A DNA stretch of 64,000 bases from Flavobacterium channae (GTDB lineage: Bacteria; Bacteroidota; Bacteroidia; Flavobacteriales; Flavobacteriaceae). This document shows, piece after piece, positions 46,888 through 55,712 of this stretch. Both the position numbers and the translations under genes were made by a program. The DNA lies in assembly GCF_021172165.1 (NCBI RefSeq), contig NZ_CP089096.1:2294001-2358000 (forward strand), written 5' to 3'. Each line of letters opens with the position of its first letter. Position 1 is the first letter of the stretch. The notes beneath the pieces are model-generated. The model saw only the letters and a program-made list of their open reading frames with translations. It was not told the origin of the DNA and did not search any database.

Positions 46888-47517
46888 CTATTTCTTATAC
46901 TTCAACGGCAAATGCACCACTTTCTTAGTTTCAAAAAACTCATCTGAAAAGAAATCGGATAAATTATATTGTGTTGCTTTTGGGAAATCCTTTAATTCTT
47001 CGGTTAAATCGCCGCCTTTTAAATATAAAATTCCGTTAGCTAATTCGTGGTTTTGTTTTTTAGCTACTTTATCATCGACCCATTTTACAAAATCAGGCAT
47101 ATTGGTTACGGCACGACTTACAATGAAATCAAATTCTTGTTTCACTAATTCGGCACGTTTTTGTTCGGCTTTTACATTTTTTAATCCTAAACTTGCAGCT
47201 ACTTCATTCACTACACGGATTTTTTTCGCAATTACATCAATCAAATAAAAATCAACTTCTGGAAATAAAATTGCTAATGGAATTCCAGGAAACCCACCAC
47301 CTGTTCCAACATCCATAATTTTAGAACCTGGGCGGAACTCGATAATTTTTGCAATCCCAAGTGAATGTAAAACGTGACGCGTATATAATTCGTCGATATC
47401 TTTTCGTGAAATCACGTTAATTTTGGCATTCCAATCTTCGTATAAACCTTGTAATTTTTGAAACTGAAGTATTTGATTATCAGATAAATCAGGAAATTGC
47501 ATTAAAATGGCTTCCAT
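46888..47517 (-). CDS. rsmG: 16S rRNA (guanine-527-N7)-methyltransferase RsmG
   Basis: A 209-residue SAM enzyme. NVISRKDIDELYTRHVLHSLGIA and IMDVGTGGGFPGIPLAILFP (motif I) are diagnostic for RsmG/GidB, followed by LIDVIAKKIRVVNEV and FDFIVSRAV. It methylates G527 of 16S rRNA; loss gives low-level streptomycin resistance in other bacteria. A TATTTTTG box is at 47533-47540 on the minus strand. Confidence 0.96.
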   Translation of the reverse strand: MEAILMQFPDLSDNQILQFQKLQGLYEDWNAKINVISRKDIDELYTRHVLHSLGIAKIIEFRPGSKIMDVGTGGGFPGIPLAILFPEVDFYLIDVIAKKIRVVNEVAASLGLKNVKAEQKRAELVKQEFDFIVSRAVTNMPDFVKWVDDKVAKKQNHELANGILYLKGGDLTEELKDFPKATQYNLSDFFSDEFFETKKVVHLPLKYKK

Positions 47518-47624
47518 TAGTTAAATTTTACACAAAAATACGCTTTTTAGTGAATAAAAAATGATGATTATCATAAATGAAAAAATTATAATAATTATCT
47601 TTGACGAAATTTGAATATTAAAAT

Positions 47625-48719
47625 ATGAATACCACAACCCCGATTTTTTCAAAAGAGGACAATCTGAAATTTTTCAGAACTTTAAATAAACGAGTAAACG
47701 ACTATTTTAAAGAAAACAAAATAAACAAAACTGGAAACTGGAAATTGCACTTAAAAACAATTGTGATGTTCAGCCTTTTTCTAACACCATACTTCTTCTT
47801 ATTAGCAATGGATATGCCTTTCTGGGTATATTTATTACTTAATGTCGTTATCGGTATCGGTATGGCAGGAGTTGGAATGAACGTAATGCATGACGGAAAT
47901 CATGGTGCATATTCAACAAAATCTTGGGTAAACAAATTAATGGGCGGAAGTATTTATATTTTAGCTGGAAATGTTTATAACTGGCAAGTACAACACAATG
48001 TTTTACACCATACATATACCAACATTATTGGTCACGATGAAGATTTAGAAGCGGGAAGAATTTTACGTTTTTCTAAAACTGCAAAATGGTATAGTCACCA
48101 CAGATTTCAACATTATTATTCTGTTTTCTTGTATGGATTATTAACTTTCAATTGGGCTATCACTACTGACTTCCTTCAAATGAAACGTTATTTAAAAAGA
48201 CAATTATCTTACGGAGAAGCAAAAAGCCCAGCATTCCAATGGACAACTTTGATTGTTACAAAAGCAATTTATTTCTCAATTTGGTTAGTTTTACCAATGC
48301 TTTTAGGAATTACTTGGTGGAAAGTTTTATTTGGTTTCGTAGTAATGCACTACACTGCGGGATTAATTTTAAGTATTGTATTCCAATTAGCACATGTTGT
48401 AGAAGATACTGTAAACCCAATGCCAGATGAAAATGGCGAAATTGAAAACACTTGGGCTATTCACCAATTATTTACAACTGCTAACTTCGCACCTAAAAAT
48501 TGGATTGTAAATTATTACACAGGTGGTTTAAATCACCAAATTGAGCACCATATTTTTCCAAACATTAGCCACATTCACTATGATAAGATTGCAGAAATTG
48601 TAAAACAAACTGCAAAAGAATGCAACTTACCATATCATGAGTTCAAAACTACTCGAGAGGCAATTGCATCGCACTTTAAGCACTTAAGAGAACTTGGCAG
48701 AAAACCACAATTAGCATAA
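47625..48719 (+). CDS. Membrane fatty acid desaturase (acyl-lipid/acyl-CoA type)
   Basis: A 364-residue di-iron desaturase with three His boxes: HDGNH (89-93), HNVLHH (124-129) and HQIEHH (near 306). The last, with Gln before xxHH, is typical of front-end or linoleoyl-CoA-type desaturases. About four membrane helices surround them. No cytochrome b5 domain is fused, so an external ferredoxin is needed. Probable role: membrane fluidity through unsaturated or branched fatty acids. A TATCTTTG -7 box is at 47596-47603; a short terminator hairpin follows the gene. Confidence 0.92.
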   Translation: MNTTTPIFSKEDNLKFFRTLNKRVNDYFKENKINKTGNWKLHLKTIVMFSLFLTPYFFLLAMDMPFWVYLLLNVVIGIGMAGVGMNVMHDGNHGAYSTKSWVNKLMGGSIYILAGNVYNWQVQHNVLHHTYTNIIGHDEDLEAGRILRFSKTAKWYSHHRFQHYYSVFLYGLLTFNWAITTDFLQMKRYLKRQLSYGEAKSPAFQWTTLIVTKAIYFSIWLVLPMLLGITWWKVLFGFVVMHYTAGLILSIVFQLAHVVEDTVNPMPDENGEIENTWAIHQLFTTANFAPKNWIVNYYTGGLNHQIEHHIFPNISHIHYDKIAEIVKQTAKECNLPYHEFKTTREAIASHFKHLRELGRKPQLA

Positions 48720-48728
48720 TAAATTAAG

Positions 48729-48751
48729 AGACGCGAGAAATCGCGTCTTTT
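48729..48751 (+). terminator. Terminator of the desaturase gene
   Basis: AGACGCGA/TCGCGTCT stem closed by a GAAA (GNRA) tetraloop, followed by a short T-run. Confidence 0.82.
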
Positions 48752-48777
48752 GTATTAACTATAATAACTAACACACA

Positions 48778-49962
48778 ATGAACCCGTTATCGGACAGAAT
48801 CAACAATTTAGCTGTATCACAAACGTTAGCTATGGCAGCTTTAGCTAGAGAATTAAAAGCACAAGGAAAAGACATTATCAGCCTTAGTTTAGGAGAGCCT
48901 GATTTTAACACTCCAGACTACATCAAAGAAGCTGCAAAAAAAGCAATTGACGAAAATTATTCAGCTTACACACCAGTAGAAGGTTATGCAGAATTAAAAG
49001 AAGCAATTTGTAAAAAATTTAAAAGAGATAACAACTTAAATTTTTCACCATCTCAAATTGTTGTTTCAACTGGAGCAAAACAATCTTTATATAATATTGC
49101 TCAAGTAATGTTAAACGATGGAGACGAAGTTATTCTTCCTGCTCCATATTGGGTTTCTTATTCAGAAATTGTAAAATTATCTGGTGGTGTTCCTATTGAA
49201 GTTCCAACTTCAATTGAAACAAATTTTAAAATTACACCTGCACAATTAGAAGCTGCAATTACACCAAAAACTAAAATGATGTGGTTCAGTTCTCCTTGTA
49301 ATCCTTCTGGAATGATTTACAGCAAAGCAGAATTAGAAGGATTGGTTGAAGTGTTAAAAAAACATCCAAACGTGTATGTTGTTTCTGACGAAATTTACGA
49401 ACACATTAATTATACTGGAACTTATTGCAGTATTGGTTCAATTCCAGGAATGGAAAACAACACAATCACTGTAAACGGAGTTGCTAAAGCTTTCGCCATG
49501 ACTGGATGGAGAATTGGTTATATTGGCGCACCAGAATTTATTGCAAAAGCATGTACAAAAATTCAAGGTCAAGTAACTTCAGGAGCTAATTCTATTGCAC
49601 AGAGAGCAACTATTGCTGCTATTGAAGCTGAGCCATCAAAAATCAAATACATGGTAGATGCTTTTTACCAAAGAAGTATTATTGTTTATGATTTGTTATC
49701 AGAAATTCCAGGTTTTAAAGTAACCAAACCAGAAGGAGCTTTCTATTTCTTCCCAGATGTTTCATATTATTTTGGAAAAACTTTAAGAGGTAAAGAAATA
49801 AAAGACGCTAATGATTTTGCTATGTACTTATTAGCCGAAGCAAATGTTGCAACGGTAACTGGTGATGCTTTTGGAAATCCAAACTGTATTCGTTTATCAT
49901 ATGCAACTAGCGAAGAATTATTAAGAGAAGCCGTAAAAAGAATTAAAGAAGCAGTAGCTTAA
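48778..49962 (+). CDS. Class I PLP-dependent aminotransferase (aspartate aminotransferase-like)
   Basis: A 394-residue fold-type I aminotransferase. [20 protein letters not shown] is the N-terminal signature, NPSGMIYSK and [12 protein letters not shown] contact PLP, the Schiff-base Lys is in [16 protein letters not shown], and IRLSYATS holds the carboxylate-binding Arg. This is the Igamma aspartate aminotransferase subgroup common in Bacteroidetes; exact amino acid preference is not certain. It is monocistronic with a strong terminator. Confidence 0.93.
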   Translation: MNPLSDRINNLAVSQTLAMAALARELKAQGKDIISLSLGEPDFNTPDYIKEAAKKAIDENYSAYTPVEGYAELKEAICKKFKRDNNLNFSPSQIVVSTGAKQSLYNIAQVMLNDGDEVILPAPYWVSYSEIVKLSGGVPIEVPTSIETNFKITPAQLEAAITPKTKMMWFSSPCNPSGMIYSKAELEGLVEVLKKHPNVYVVSDEIYEHINYTGTYCSIGSIPGMENNTITVNGVAKAFAMTGWRIGYIGAPEFIAKACTKIQGQVTSGANSIAQRATIAAIEAEPSKIKYMVDAFYQRSIIVYDLLSEIPGFKVTKPEGAFYFFPDVSYYFGKTLRGKEIKDANDFAMYLLAEANVATVTGDAFGNPNCIRLSYATSEELLREAVKRIKEAVA

Positions 49963-49970
49963 TACTATAT

Positions 49971-49996
49971 GCCCCAAGTTTTCTTGGGGCTTTTTT
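49971..49996 (+). terminator. Terminator of the aminotransferase gene
   Basis: GCCCCAAG/CTTGGGGC stem (49971-49978/49983-49990) with a TTTT loop and six following T residues. Confidence 0.92.
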
Positions 49997-50005
49997 ATAA
50001 AAATT

Positions 50006-51172
50006 ATGAATAAAAAAATTGTATTACTAGGATCAGGAGAACTTGGAAAAGAATTTGTAATTGCAGCACAACGTATTGGTCAAACAGTAATTGCTGTTGA
50101 TAGTTACGAAAACGCACCTGCTATGCAAGTTGCAGATGGTTTTGAAGTAATTAATATGTTAGATGGTGCAGAATTAGATAGAATAATTGCAAAACACAAT
50201 CCTGATTTTATTGTTCCTGAAATAGAAGCAATTCGTACAGAACGATTTTATGATTACGAAAAACAAGGAATAACCGTTGTTCCATCTGCTAAAGCGGCAA
50301 ACTTTACTATGAATAGAAAAGCTATTCGAGATTTAGCGGCTAAAGATTTAGGATTACGTACAGCAAAATACCAATACGCGACAACAGCCGAAGAATTGAA
50401 ATCGAGTGTTGCTGCAGTTGGAATTCCATGTGTTGTAAAACCATTAATGAGTTCATCTGGCAAAGGGCAATCAACTATAAAATCAGAAGAAGATATTGAA
50501 AAAGCATGGAAATATGCTGTCGAAGGTTCTCGCGGCGATGTTGTTGAAGTAATCGTGGAAGCTTTTGTAAACTTTCATTCTGAAATTACCTTGTTAACTG
50601 TTACTCAAAACAACAATCCAACCTTGTTTTGCGCACCTATTGGACACAGACAAGAAAGAGGTGATTATCAGGAAAGCTGGCAACCAGCAAAAGTTTCAGA
50701 TGCAGATCTAGCTGAAGCTCAAGATATGGCTAAAAAAGTAACTGAAGCATTAGGTGGTGCTGGTCTTTTTGGTGTTGAATTTTTCCTAACTAATGAAGGT
50801 GTTTATTTTTCAGAATTATCACCAAGACCTCATGATACCGGAATGGTAACTTTAGCCGGAACACAAAATTTCAACGAATTTGAATTGCATTTAAGAGCCA
50901 TTTTAAGTTTACCAATTGCTGAAATTACACTTGAACGAAATGGGGCTAGTGCCGTAATTTTAGCATCCGAAAATTCAACCAATCCTACTTTTTCTGGAAT
51001 TGAAGATATTGCAGGATTACCAAAAACAGATTTTAGACTTTTTGGAAAACCAACATCAAGACCCTACAGAAGAATGGGCGTTGTGTTAAATTATGACAAT
51101 TTAGATTCTCCAATTGAAGAAATTGTAGAACGAGCAAAAAAAATTGCTACATTAGTAAAAGTAAATAGTTAA
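50006..51172 (+). CDS. purT: Formate-dependent phosphoribosylglycinamide formyltransferase (PurT)
   Basis: A 388-residue ATP-grasp enzyme. [22 protein letters not shown] is the N-terminal Rossmann segment, PEIEAIRTE binds the glycinamide ribonucleotide, [14 protein letters not shown] is the ATP-grasp lysine/Gly loop and [14 protein letters not shown] the metal site. It formylates GAR using formate and ATP in purine synthesis. It starts 10 bp after a terminator and is followed 3 bp later by a small secreted protein gene. Confidence 0.97.
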   Translation: MNKKIVLLGSGELGKEFVIAAQRIGQTVIAVDSYENAPAMQVADGFEVINMLDGAELDRIIAKHNPDFIVPEIEAIRTERFYDYEKQGITVVPSAKAANFTMNRKAIRDLAAKDLGLRTAKYQYATTAEELKSSVAAVGIPCVVKPLMSSSGKGQSTIKSEEDIEKAWKYAVEGSRGDVVEVIVEAFVNFHSEITLLTVTQNNNPTLFCAPIGHRQERGDYQESWQPAKVSDADLAEAQDMAKKVTEALGGAGLFGVEFFLTNEGVYFSELSPRPHDTGMVTLAGTQNFNEFELHLRAILSLPIAEITLERNGASAVILASENSTNPTFSGIEDIAGLPKTDFRLFGKPTSRPYRRMGVVLNYDNLDSPIEEIVERAKKIATLVKVNS

Positions 51173-51175
51173 AAA

Positions 51176-51499
51176 ATGAAAAAATTAGTTCTATTCTTTT
51201 TCTTTTTAAGTTTTTTTAATGGTTTTTCGCAAGAGAAAAAAACTGAAGAAAAGAGAATCGTTGAAGTGTCATGTGGTCAGTGCAAATTTGCTATGACTGA
51301 AAAAAAGGGCTGTGATTTAGCGGTTCGTATCGATGGAAAATCCTATTTCGTTGAAGGAACTACCATAGACGATCATGGTGATGCTCACGCTGATGATGGT
51401 TTTTGCTTTGCAATTCGAAAAGCGGAGGTTATTGGAGAAATAAAAGACAATAAATTTGTTGTAACCTATTTCAAATTACTTCCAGAAAAGAAAAAGTAA
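51176..51499 (+). CDS. Small secreted Cys-containing protein (DUF6370-like)
   Basis: A 107-residue protein with a clear signal peptide (MKKLVLFFFFLSFFNGFSQ). The mature part has C-x2-C (SCGQCKFAM), then KKGCDLAVRIDGKSYFVEGTTIDDHGDAHADDGFCFA. The CxxC, two more Cys and a cluster of His/Asp (DDHGDAHADD) suggest metal binding or disulphides. I associate this with a DUF6370-type family, from memory. Only 3 bp after purT, so it is co-transcribed, although the functions look unrelated. Confidence 0.78.
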   Translation: MKKLVLFFFFLSFFNGFSQEKKTEEKRIVEVSCGQCKFAMTEKKGCDLAVRIDGKSYFVEGTTIDDHGDAHADDGFCFAIRKAEVIGEIKDNKFVVTYFKLLPEKKK

Positions 51500-51518
51500 T
51501 AAAATTTCACAGTATATT

Positions 51519-51563
51519 AAAAACACGTTTCATCTCATTTAGTTGAAGAAACGTGTTTTTTTT
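51519..51563 (+). terminator. Terminator of the purT transcript
   Basis: A 13-bp stem AAAAACACGTTTC/GAAACGTGTTTTT with a 16-nt loop and trailing T residues. Confidence 0.85.
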
Positions 51564-51631
51564 ATTTAATTATACCAACATATTTTTTTAATAAAATGAA
51601 AAGCAAAATGTTACGAAATCAAAACATTTTC

Positions 51632-51675
51632 GTCAGTTCGAGTGTTCCAATTTTTCATTGGAATGTATCGAGAAC
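51632..51675. repeat. Intergenic palindromic repeat-like element
   Basis: GTCAGTTCGAG opens the element, a perfect inner stem TTCCAAT/ATTGGAA (51645-51651/51657-51663) follows, and it closes with TATCGAGAAC, an imperfect complement of the opening. I recall similar GTCAGTTCGAG...TCGAGAAC palindromes scattered between genes in Flavobacterium genomes. It is the only copy here. The rest of the 281-bp gap (51500-51780) holds the purT terminator and a 6-bp leader hairpin at 51747-51764. Confidence 0.55.
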
Positions 51676-51780
51676 AAGAAAATACCTCAAAAAATTGATT
51701 CAGAATTAGAAATCTTGGATTTTTTATAAGAACTTTGCACACTTTTTTTCGGTAATTCCCGAAAGATTAAAGTTTTAAAA

Positions 51781-53652
51781 ATGAAGAAGAAGATTGAAAT
51801 TTTAGCACCAGCAAAAGATTTACTAACTGGTATTGCAGCTATTAACGCAGGTGCCGATGCTGTTTATATTGGATCACCACAATTTGGTGCTCGTTCTAAT
51901 GCTCACAACTCATTAGAAGATGTTGCAGCATTAGTAGAATATGCGCATTTGTACAATGTTCAAGTTTTTGTTGTTATCAATACTATTTTATATGATAATG
52001 AATTGGAAACTTGTCGCCAATTAATTTGGAAGTTATACGATATTGGTGTTGACGCTTTAATTATTCAAGACATGGCAATTATGGAGATGGAATTACCTCC
52101 TATTGTTCTTCATGCCAGTACACAAACTAACAATAGAGATGCAGATAAAATTAAATTCTTAGCAGATGCTGGAATTAAACGTGTCGTTTTAGCTCGCGAA
52201 TTGAACTTACATCAAATAAAAGAAATTAGCGAAGCAAGTGATGTAGAATTAGAATTCTTTGTTACAGGTGCATTGTGTGTTTCATTTAGTGGAAACTGTT
52301 ATATGAGTGTTGCAAACGGAGAGCGTTCAGCAAACCGTGGTTCATGTGCTCAAAACTGTCGTTTACCTTATAATTTAATTGATGGTAATGGCGAAACTTT
52401 AATCAAAAACAGTCACTTACTTTCTATTAAAGATTTTGATGTTTCCAATCAAATTCCAAATTTAGTTGAAGCCGGAATTGTTTCTTTCAAAATTGAAGGT
52501 CGTTTAAAAGACATTGTTTATGTAAAAAATAATGTTTCGTACTTACGTAAAAAATTAGACGCGTTCTTAGAAGAAAATCCTGAGAAATATACAAAAGCTT
52601 CATCTGGAACTTGCACCTATACTTTTGATTCTGCTTTAGATAGAACTTTCAATCGTGGGTATACTGATTATTTTGTTAATGAAAGACATCAAGCTATTGG
52701 TTCTTGGGAAAGCCCAAAATCAAAAGGACAATACATTGGTAAACTAGTAAAAACAGTTGGTAATTCGTATGTAATTGAAAACGGAGAATTACTTAACAAT
52801 GGTGATGGATTGTGTTTTATTAATGCAAACAATGAAGCGGAAGGAATTTACGTAAATAAAGTAGAAAACGGAATCGTTTATCCTAATGTTCTAAAAGAAA
52901 TTAAAGACGGAACATTTATATACCGAAACAACGATGCAGCTTTCATTAAGTTGGTTGAAAGAGAAGATAGTGCTGTTCGAAAAATCAGCACCACTTTATT
53001 ACTGACTGAAAACGAAACTGGTTTCGAATTAATCGCAACCGATGAAGATGGAAATGTAAGCACAACTAATTTGGTTCATCCAAAAGAGCCAACTAAAAAT
53101 GGTGAATCGTTAGAAGAAAACTTCAAAGTAAATTTAGCTAAAACTGGATTCACACCATATAACGCTGATGAAATTGATGTTGTCTTTTCTGAAAACTGGT
53201 TCCTTCCTATTTCAAAAATCAACGAAATGAGAAGAACTGTTTACGAACAATTATCAGAAATTCGTTTAAAAAATTATGTTAGAAAAGAACATCAATTAGT
53301 AAAAACATCTCATCCTTATCCTGAAACCAAGTTGGATTTTATGTATAATGTTGCCAACAAAACAGCTCGTAAATTCTACGAACGTCATGGTGTAACCGAA
53401 ATTGAAAAAGCTTTCGAATTACAATGGGATCCAGGAAAATCTCGTGTAATGACTACTAAATACTGTATCAAATACGAATTAGAGCGTTGTCCTAAATACC
53501 ATAGAGAAAATATGGACAAAAAACTTAAAGAGCCATTGGTATTGAAACAAGGTGAATTGGAATACAAACTAAAATTCAATTGTAAACCTTGCGAAATGGA
53601 AATTTGGGAAAAAGATGCCGAATTTGAAATCGAAGAAGATCATATTCATTAA
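51781..53652 (+). CDS. U32-family (collagenase-like) protein, probable RNA hydroxylation enzyme
   Basis: A 623-residue peptidase U32 family member. IEILAPAKDLLTGIAAINAGADAVYIG is the N-terminal barrel signature and ASTQTNNRDADKIKFLADAGIKRVVLAREL the U32 core. The four Cys of the likely Fe-S site appear as GALCVSFSGNC and NRGSCAQNCRLPY. A C-terminal domain with KYCIKYELERCPKYH and NCKPCEMEIW follows. The length fits the RlhA subfamily (23S rRNA C2501 hydroxylation) more than the shorter TrhP tRNA enzymes, but this is not settled. It is probably not a protease. It is monocistronic. Confidence 0.88.
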   Translation: MKKKIEILAPAKDLLTGIAAINAGADAVYIGSPQFGARSNAHNSLEDVAALVEYAHLYNVQVFVVINTILYDNELETCRQLIWKLYDIGVDALIIQDMAIMEMELPPIVLHASTQTNNRDADKIKFLADAGIKRVVLARELNLHQIKEISEASDVELEFFVTGALCVSFSGNCYMSVANGERSANRGSCAQNCRLPYNLIDGNGETLIKNSHLLSIKDFDVSNQIPNLVEAGIVSFKIEGRLKDIVYVKNNVSYLRKKLDAFLEENPEKYTKASSGTCTYTFDSALDRTFNRGYTDYFVNERHQAIGSWESPKSKGQYIGKLVKTVGNSYVIENGELLNNGDGLCFINANNEAEGIYVNKVENGIVYPNVLKEIKDGTFIYRNNDAAFIKLVEREDSAVRKISTTLLLTENETGFELIATDEDGNVSTTNLVHPKEPTKNGESLEENFKVNLAKTGFTPYNADEIDVVFSENWFLPISKINEMRRTVYEQLSEIRLKNYVRKEHQLVKTSHPYPETKLDFMYNVANKTARKFYERHGVTEIEKAFELQWDPGKSRVMTTKYCIKYELERCPKYHRENMDKKLKEPLVLKQGELEYKLKFNCKPCEMEIWEKDAEFEIEEDHIH

Positions 53653-53656
53653 TATA

Positions 53657-53697
53657 AAAAACCGATGTTTACAATGTAAACATCGGTTTTTCTTTTT
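53657..53697 (+). terminator. Terminator of the U32 gene
   Basis: A perfect 15-bp stem AAAACCGATGTTTAC/GTAAACATCGGTTTT with an AAT loop and a long T-run. Confidence 0.92.
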
Positions 53698-53729
53698 TTG
53701 ATTACTAAAATTAAATTGTATTTTTGAGT

Positions 53730-54305
53730 ATGCAATCCATTCTTGAAAATATCGCCAAACATGTTGCTCTTACACCAGAAGAGCAAGAATTGTTACTATC
53801 TAAAACCATTACACAACATTACAAAGCAAAAACAGTTATTCTTAATGCTGGAGAAATTTGCAAGTATTCGTATTTTGTAAATTCTGGATTATTAAGAAGT
53901 TTTTCTATTAATGATAATATTACCGAACATGTACTTCAGTTTGCTTGCGAAGGTTGGTGGATTGGCGACATGTATAGTTTACTAACTCAAAAACCGGGCA
54001 ACCTATTTATAGAAGTTATCGAAGATGCCGAAGTTGTTTTACTGCCAAAAGAAAATCAAGACGAATTGTATCATTTAATTCCAAAATTAGAACGCTTTTT
54101 CAGAATACTTATCGAAAATTCATTAGTAGCACATCAAGAGCGATTAATGGATAATTTAAGTTTAACAGCGGAAGAACGTTTTGAAAAATTTTGTTCTAAA
54201 TACCCAACGCTTATCCAACGAGTTCCTCAAAAACAAATAGCTTCTTACATTGGAGTTACTCCAGAATTTTTCAGTAAAATGAAAGCAAAAATGTTGCGTA
54301 AATAA
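53730..54305 (+). CDS. Crp/Fnr-family transcriptional regulator
   Basis: The frame opens at a TTG (53724) that lies inside a TATTTTTG -7 box (53719-53726); the ATG at 53730 is preferred and gives 191 residues with an almost leaderless mRNA. The N-terminal cNMP-binding-like barrel (AKTVILNAGEICKYSYFVNSGLLRSF) lacks the Arg-containing cAMP pocket motif. The C-terminal winged helix shows VPQKQIASYIGVTPEFFSKMKAKM. No N-terminal FNR-type Cys cluster is present, so the signal is unknown. It lies 5 bp before an FNR-like palindrome, suggesting that it controls the pirin operon and yceI. Confidence 0.92.
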   Translation: MQSILENIAKHVALTPEEQELLLSKTITQHYKAKTVILNAGEICKYSYFVNSGLLRSFSINDNITEHVLQFACEGWWIGDMYSLLTQKPGNLFIEVIEDAEVVLLPKENQDELYHLIPKLERFFRILIENSLVAHQERLMDNLSLTAEERFEKFCSKYPTLIQRVPQKQIASYIGVTPEFFSKMKAKMLRK

Positions 54306-54309
54306 TTTG

Positions 54310-54354
54310 TTAATCTAGATTAAGTGCGCTTTCTTTAGTCGTGATGTAAATTTG
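54310..54354 (+). promoter_or_regulatory. Crp/Fnr-type operator and promoter of the pirin operon
   Basis: A perfect 14-bp palindrome TTAATCTAGATTAA (54310-54323) is followed after exactly 23 bp by a TAAATTTG -7 box (54347-54354). Taking the -7 box at -11 to -4, the palindrome is centred at -41.5, the class II position of CRP/FNR activators. No TTG is found at -33, consistent with activator dependence. The site resembles the FNR box TTGAT-N4-ATCAA with G to A. Confidence 0.75.
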
Positions 54355-54383
54355 TATCATAATAATTACTAAATTTATATATC

Positions 54384-55100
54384 ATGAAAAATTCGGTTTT
54401 ACATAAAGCAAATACAAGAGGAAATGCAAATCATGGTTGGTTAAACGCTTACCACAGTTTTAGTTTTGCAAATTGGTACAATCCAGAAAGAGTGCAGTTT
54501 GGAATGTTGCGCGTTTTAAACGACGATACCATTGCTGCTGGAATGGGCTTTGGAACACATCCTCACGATAATATGGAAATTATTACCATTCCTTTGGAAG
54601 GCGATTTAGCTCACAAAGACAGTATGGGAAATGGTACAACTATCAAAAGTGGTGACATTCAAGTAATGAGTGCTGGAACAGGAATTCAACATAGCGAATT
54701 CAATCCAAATCATGACCAACAAACAAAATTGTTTCAAATTTGGTTATTCCCAAAATTTAGAAATGTTACACCTAGATACCAACAAATTACATTAGACAAA
54801 TCGTTAGAGAAAAACGATTTTGCTCAAATTTTATCTCCAAATGCAGATGATGCTGGTGTTTGGATTCATCAAGATGCTTGGTTTTATATGAGTGATTTTG
54901 ATGCTAATTTTTCTAAAAAATTAGGATTAAAAAAAGAAGGAAATGGTTTCTACATTATGAACATTGAAGGTGAAATCGAAGTAAATGGAGAAAAACTAGA
55001 AAAAAGAGATGCAATTGGAATTTGGGAAACTCCAGAAATTGAAATTAAAGCAAACACCGATGCGAAATTTTTAGTAATGGAAATTCCTATGGAACAATAA
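54384..55100 (+). CDS. Pirin-family protein
   Basis: A 238-residue bicupin. The N-terminal pirin signature includes NHGWLNAYHSFSFANWYNPERVQFGMLRVLNDD and the metal site in GFGTHPHDNMEIITIPLEG, with His residues ~56/58 and Glu in MEIIT, and HSEFNPN supplying a further His. The C-terminal cupin is shorter, as in YhhW-like pirins. Pirins bind Fe and have quercetinase or redox-sensing roles. It is the first gene after the putative Crp/Fnr-controlled promoter, followed by a GNAT gene. Confidence 0.95.
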   Translation: MKNSVLHKANTRGNANHGWLNAYHSFSFANWYNPERVQFGMLRVLNDDTIAAGMGFGTHPHDNMEIITIPLEGDLAHKDSMGNGTTIKSGDIQVMSAGTGIQHSEFNPNHDQQTKLFQIWLFPKFRNVTPRYQQITLDKSLEKNDFAQILSPNADDAGVWIHQDAWFYMSDFDANFSKKLGLKKEGNGFYIMNIEGEIEVNGEKLEKRDAIGIWETPEIEIKANTDAKFLVMEIPMEQ

Positions 55101-55125
55101 TTAATTTTCAGTTAAATAATAAGCC

Positions 55126-55407
55126 ATGAACGAAGTACAACTAAGAATAGACGATAATAAAGGCGCTTTCTATATTGAAGTTAACGAAAAACAAGAAGCA
55201 ATGATGACCTTTGTTTTTGCTGGTGAAGACAAGATTATCATCGACCACACTGAAGTTAATCCCGGAAATGAAGGAAAAGGCTTTGGTAAAAAAATGGTAA
55301 CTAAAGCGGTGGAATTTGCCAGAGAAAAAGAAATTAAAATATTGCCGTTGTGTCCTTTTGCAAAAAGTGTTTTTGATAAAACACCAGAATTTAAAGACGT
55401 TCTTTAA
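55126..55407 (+). CDS. Small GNAT-like N-acetyltransferase (YjdJ type)
   Basis: A 93-residue minimal acetyltransferase: the central sheet MTFVFAGEDKIIIDHTEVNPG leads into the acetyl-CoA loop EGKGFGKKMVTKAVEFAREK, then KILPLCPFAKSVFDK. This short form is the YjdJ/GNAT_2-like family. In enterobacteria yjdJ is paired with the Fe-S gene yjdI; here the equivalent Fe-S gene is the next one, but a terminator lies between. It is 25 bp after the pirin stop. Confidence 0.88.
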   Translation: MNEVQLRIDDNKGAFYIEVNEKQEAMMTFVFAGEDKIIIDHTEVNPGNEGKGFGKKMVTKAVEFAREKEIKILPLCPFAKSVFDKTPEFKDVL

Positions 55408-55412
55408 CTTAT

Positions 55413-55449
55413 AATCTGCAAGTTTCAATAAAAGCTTGCAGATTTTTTT
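55413..55449 (+). terminator. Terminator between GNAT and Fe-S protein genes
   Basis: A 10-bp stem AATCTGCAAG/CTTGCAGATT (55413-55422/55435-55444) with a 12-nt loop and a T-run. It may partially separate pirin-GNAT expression from the downstream genes. Confidence 0.8.
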
Positions 55450-55481
55450 ATATACCAATAGCAATTCTAAAACTAAAAATC

Positions 55482-55712
55482 ATGGATCCAAAAAACATTA
55501 AAAAAGAATATACAAATGGTGAAGTAACCATTGTATGGCAATCTGGAAAATGTAGTCATTCAGCAAATTGCGTTAAAAATAATCCTGATGTTTTTAAACC
55601 AAAAGAACAACCTTGGATTACACCAGAAAACTCAACTACTGAAAAAATTATCGAAACTGTAAAAAAATGCCCTTCAGGTGCATTAACCTATTATCTAAAT
55701 AAAAATGACTAA
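55482..55712 (+). CDS. Divergent Fe-S cluster protein (YjdI/Fer4_19 type)
   Basis: A 76-residue protein with the YjdI pattern: GKCSHSANCVKNNPDVF (C24, H26, C30), a conserved PWITPE turn, and KKCPSGALTYY (C63). Three Cys plus a His are available as cluster ligands; the family is described as a divergent mono-cluster ferredoxin. Its stop overlaps the next gene by 8 nt, linking it to the FMN reductase, which may be its redox partner (inference). Confidence 0.9.
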   Translation: MDPKNIKKEYTNGEVTIVWQSGKCSHSANCVKNNPDVFKPKEQPWITPENSTTEKIIETVKKCPSGALTYYLNKND

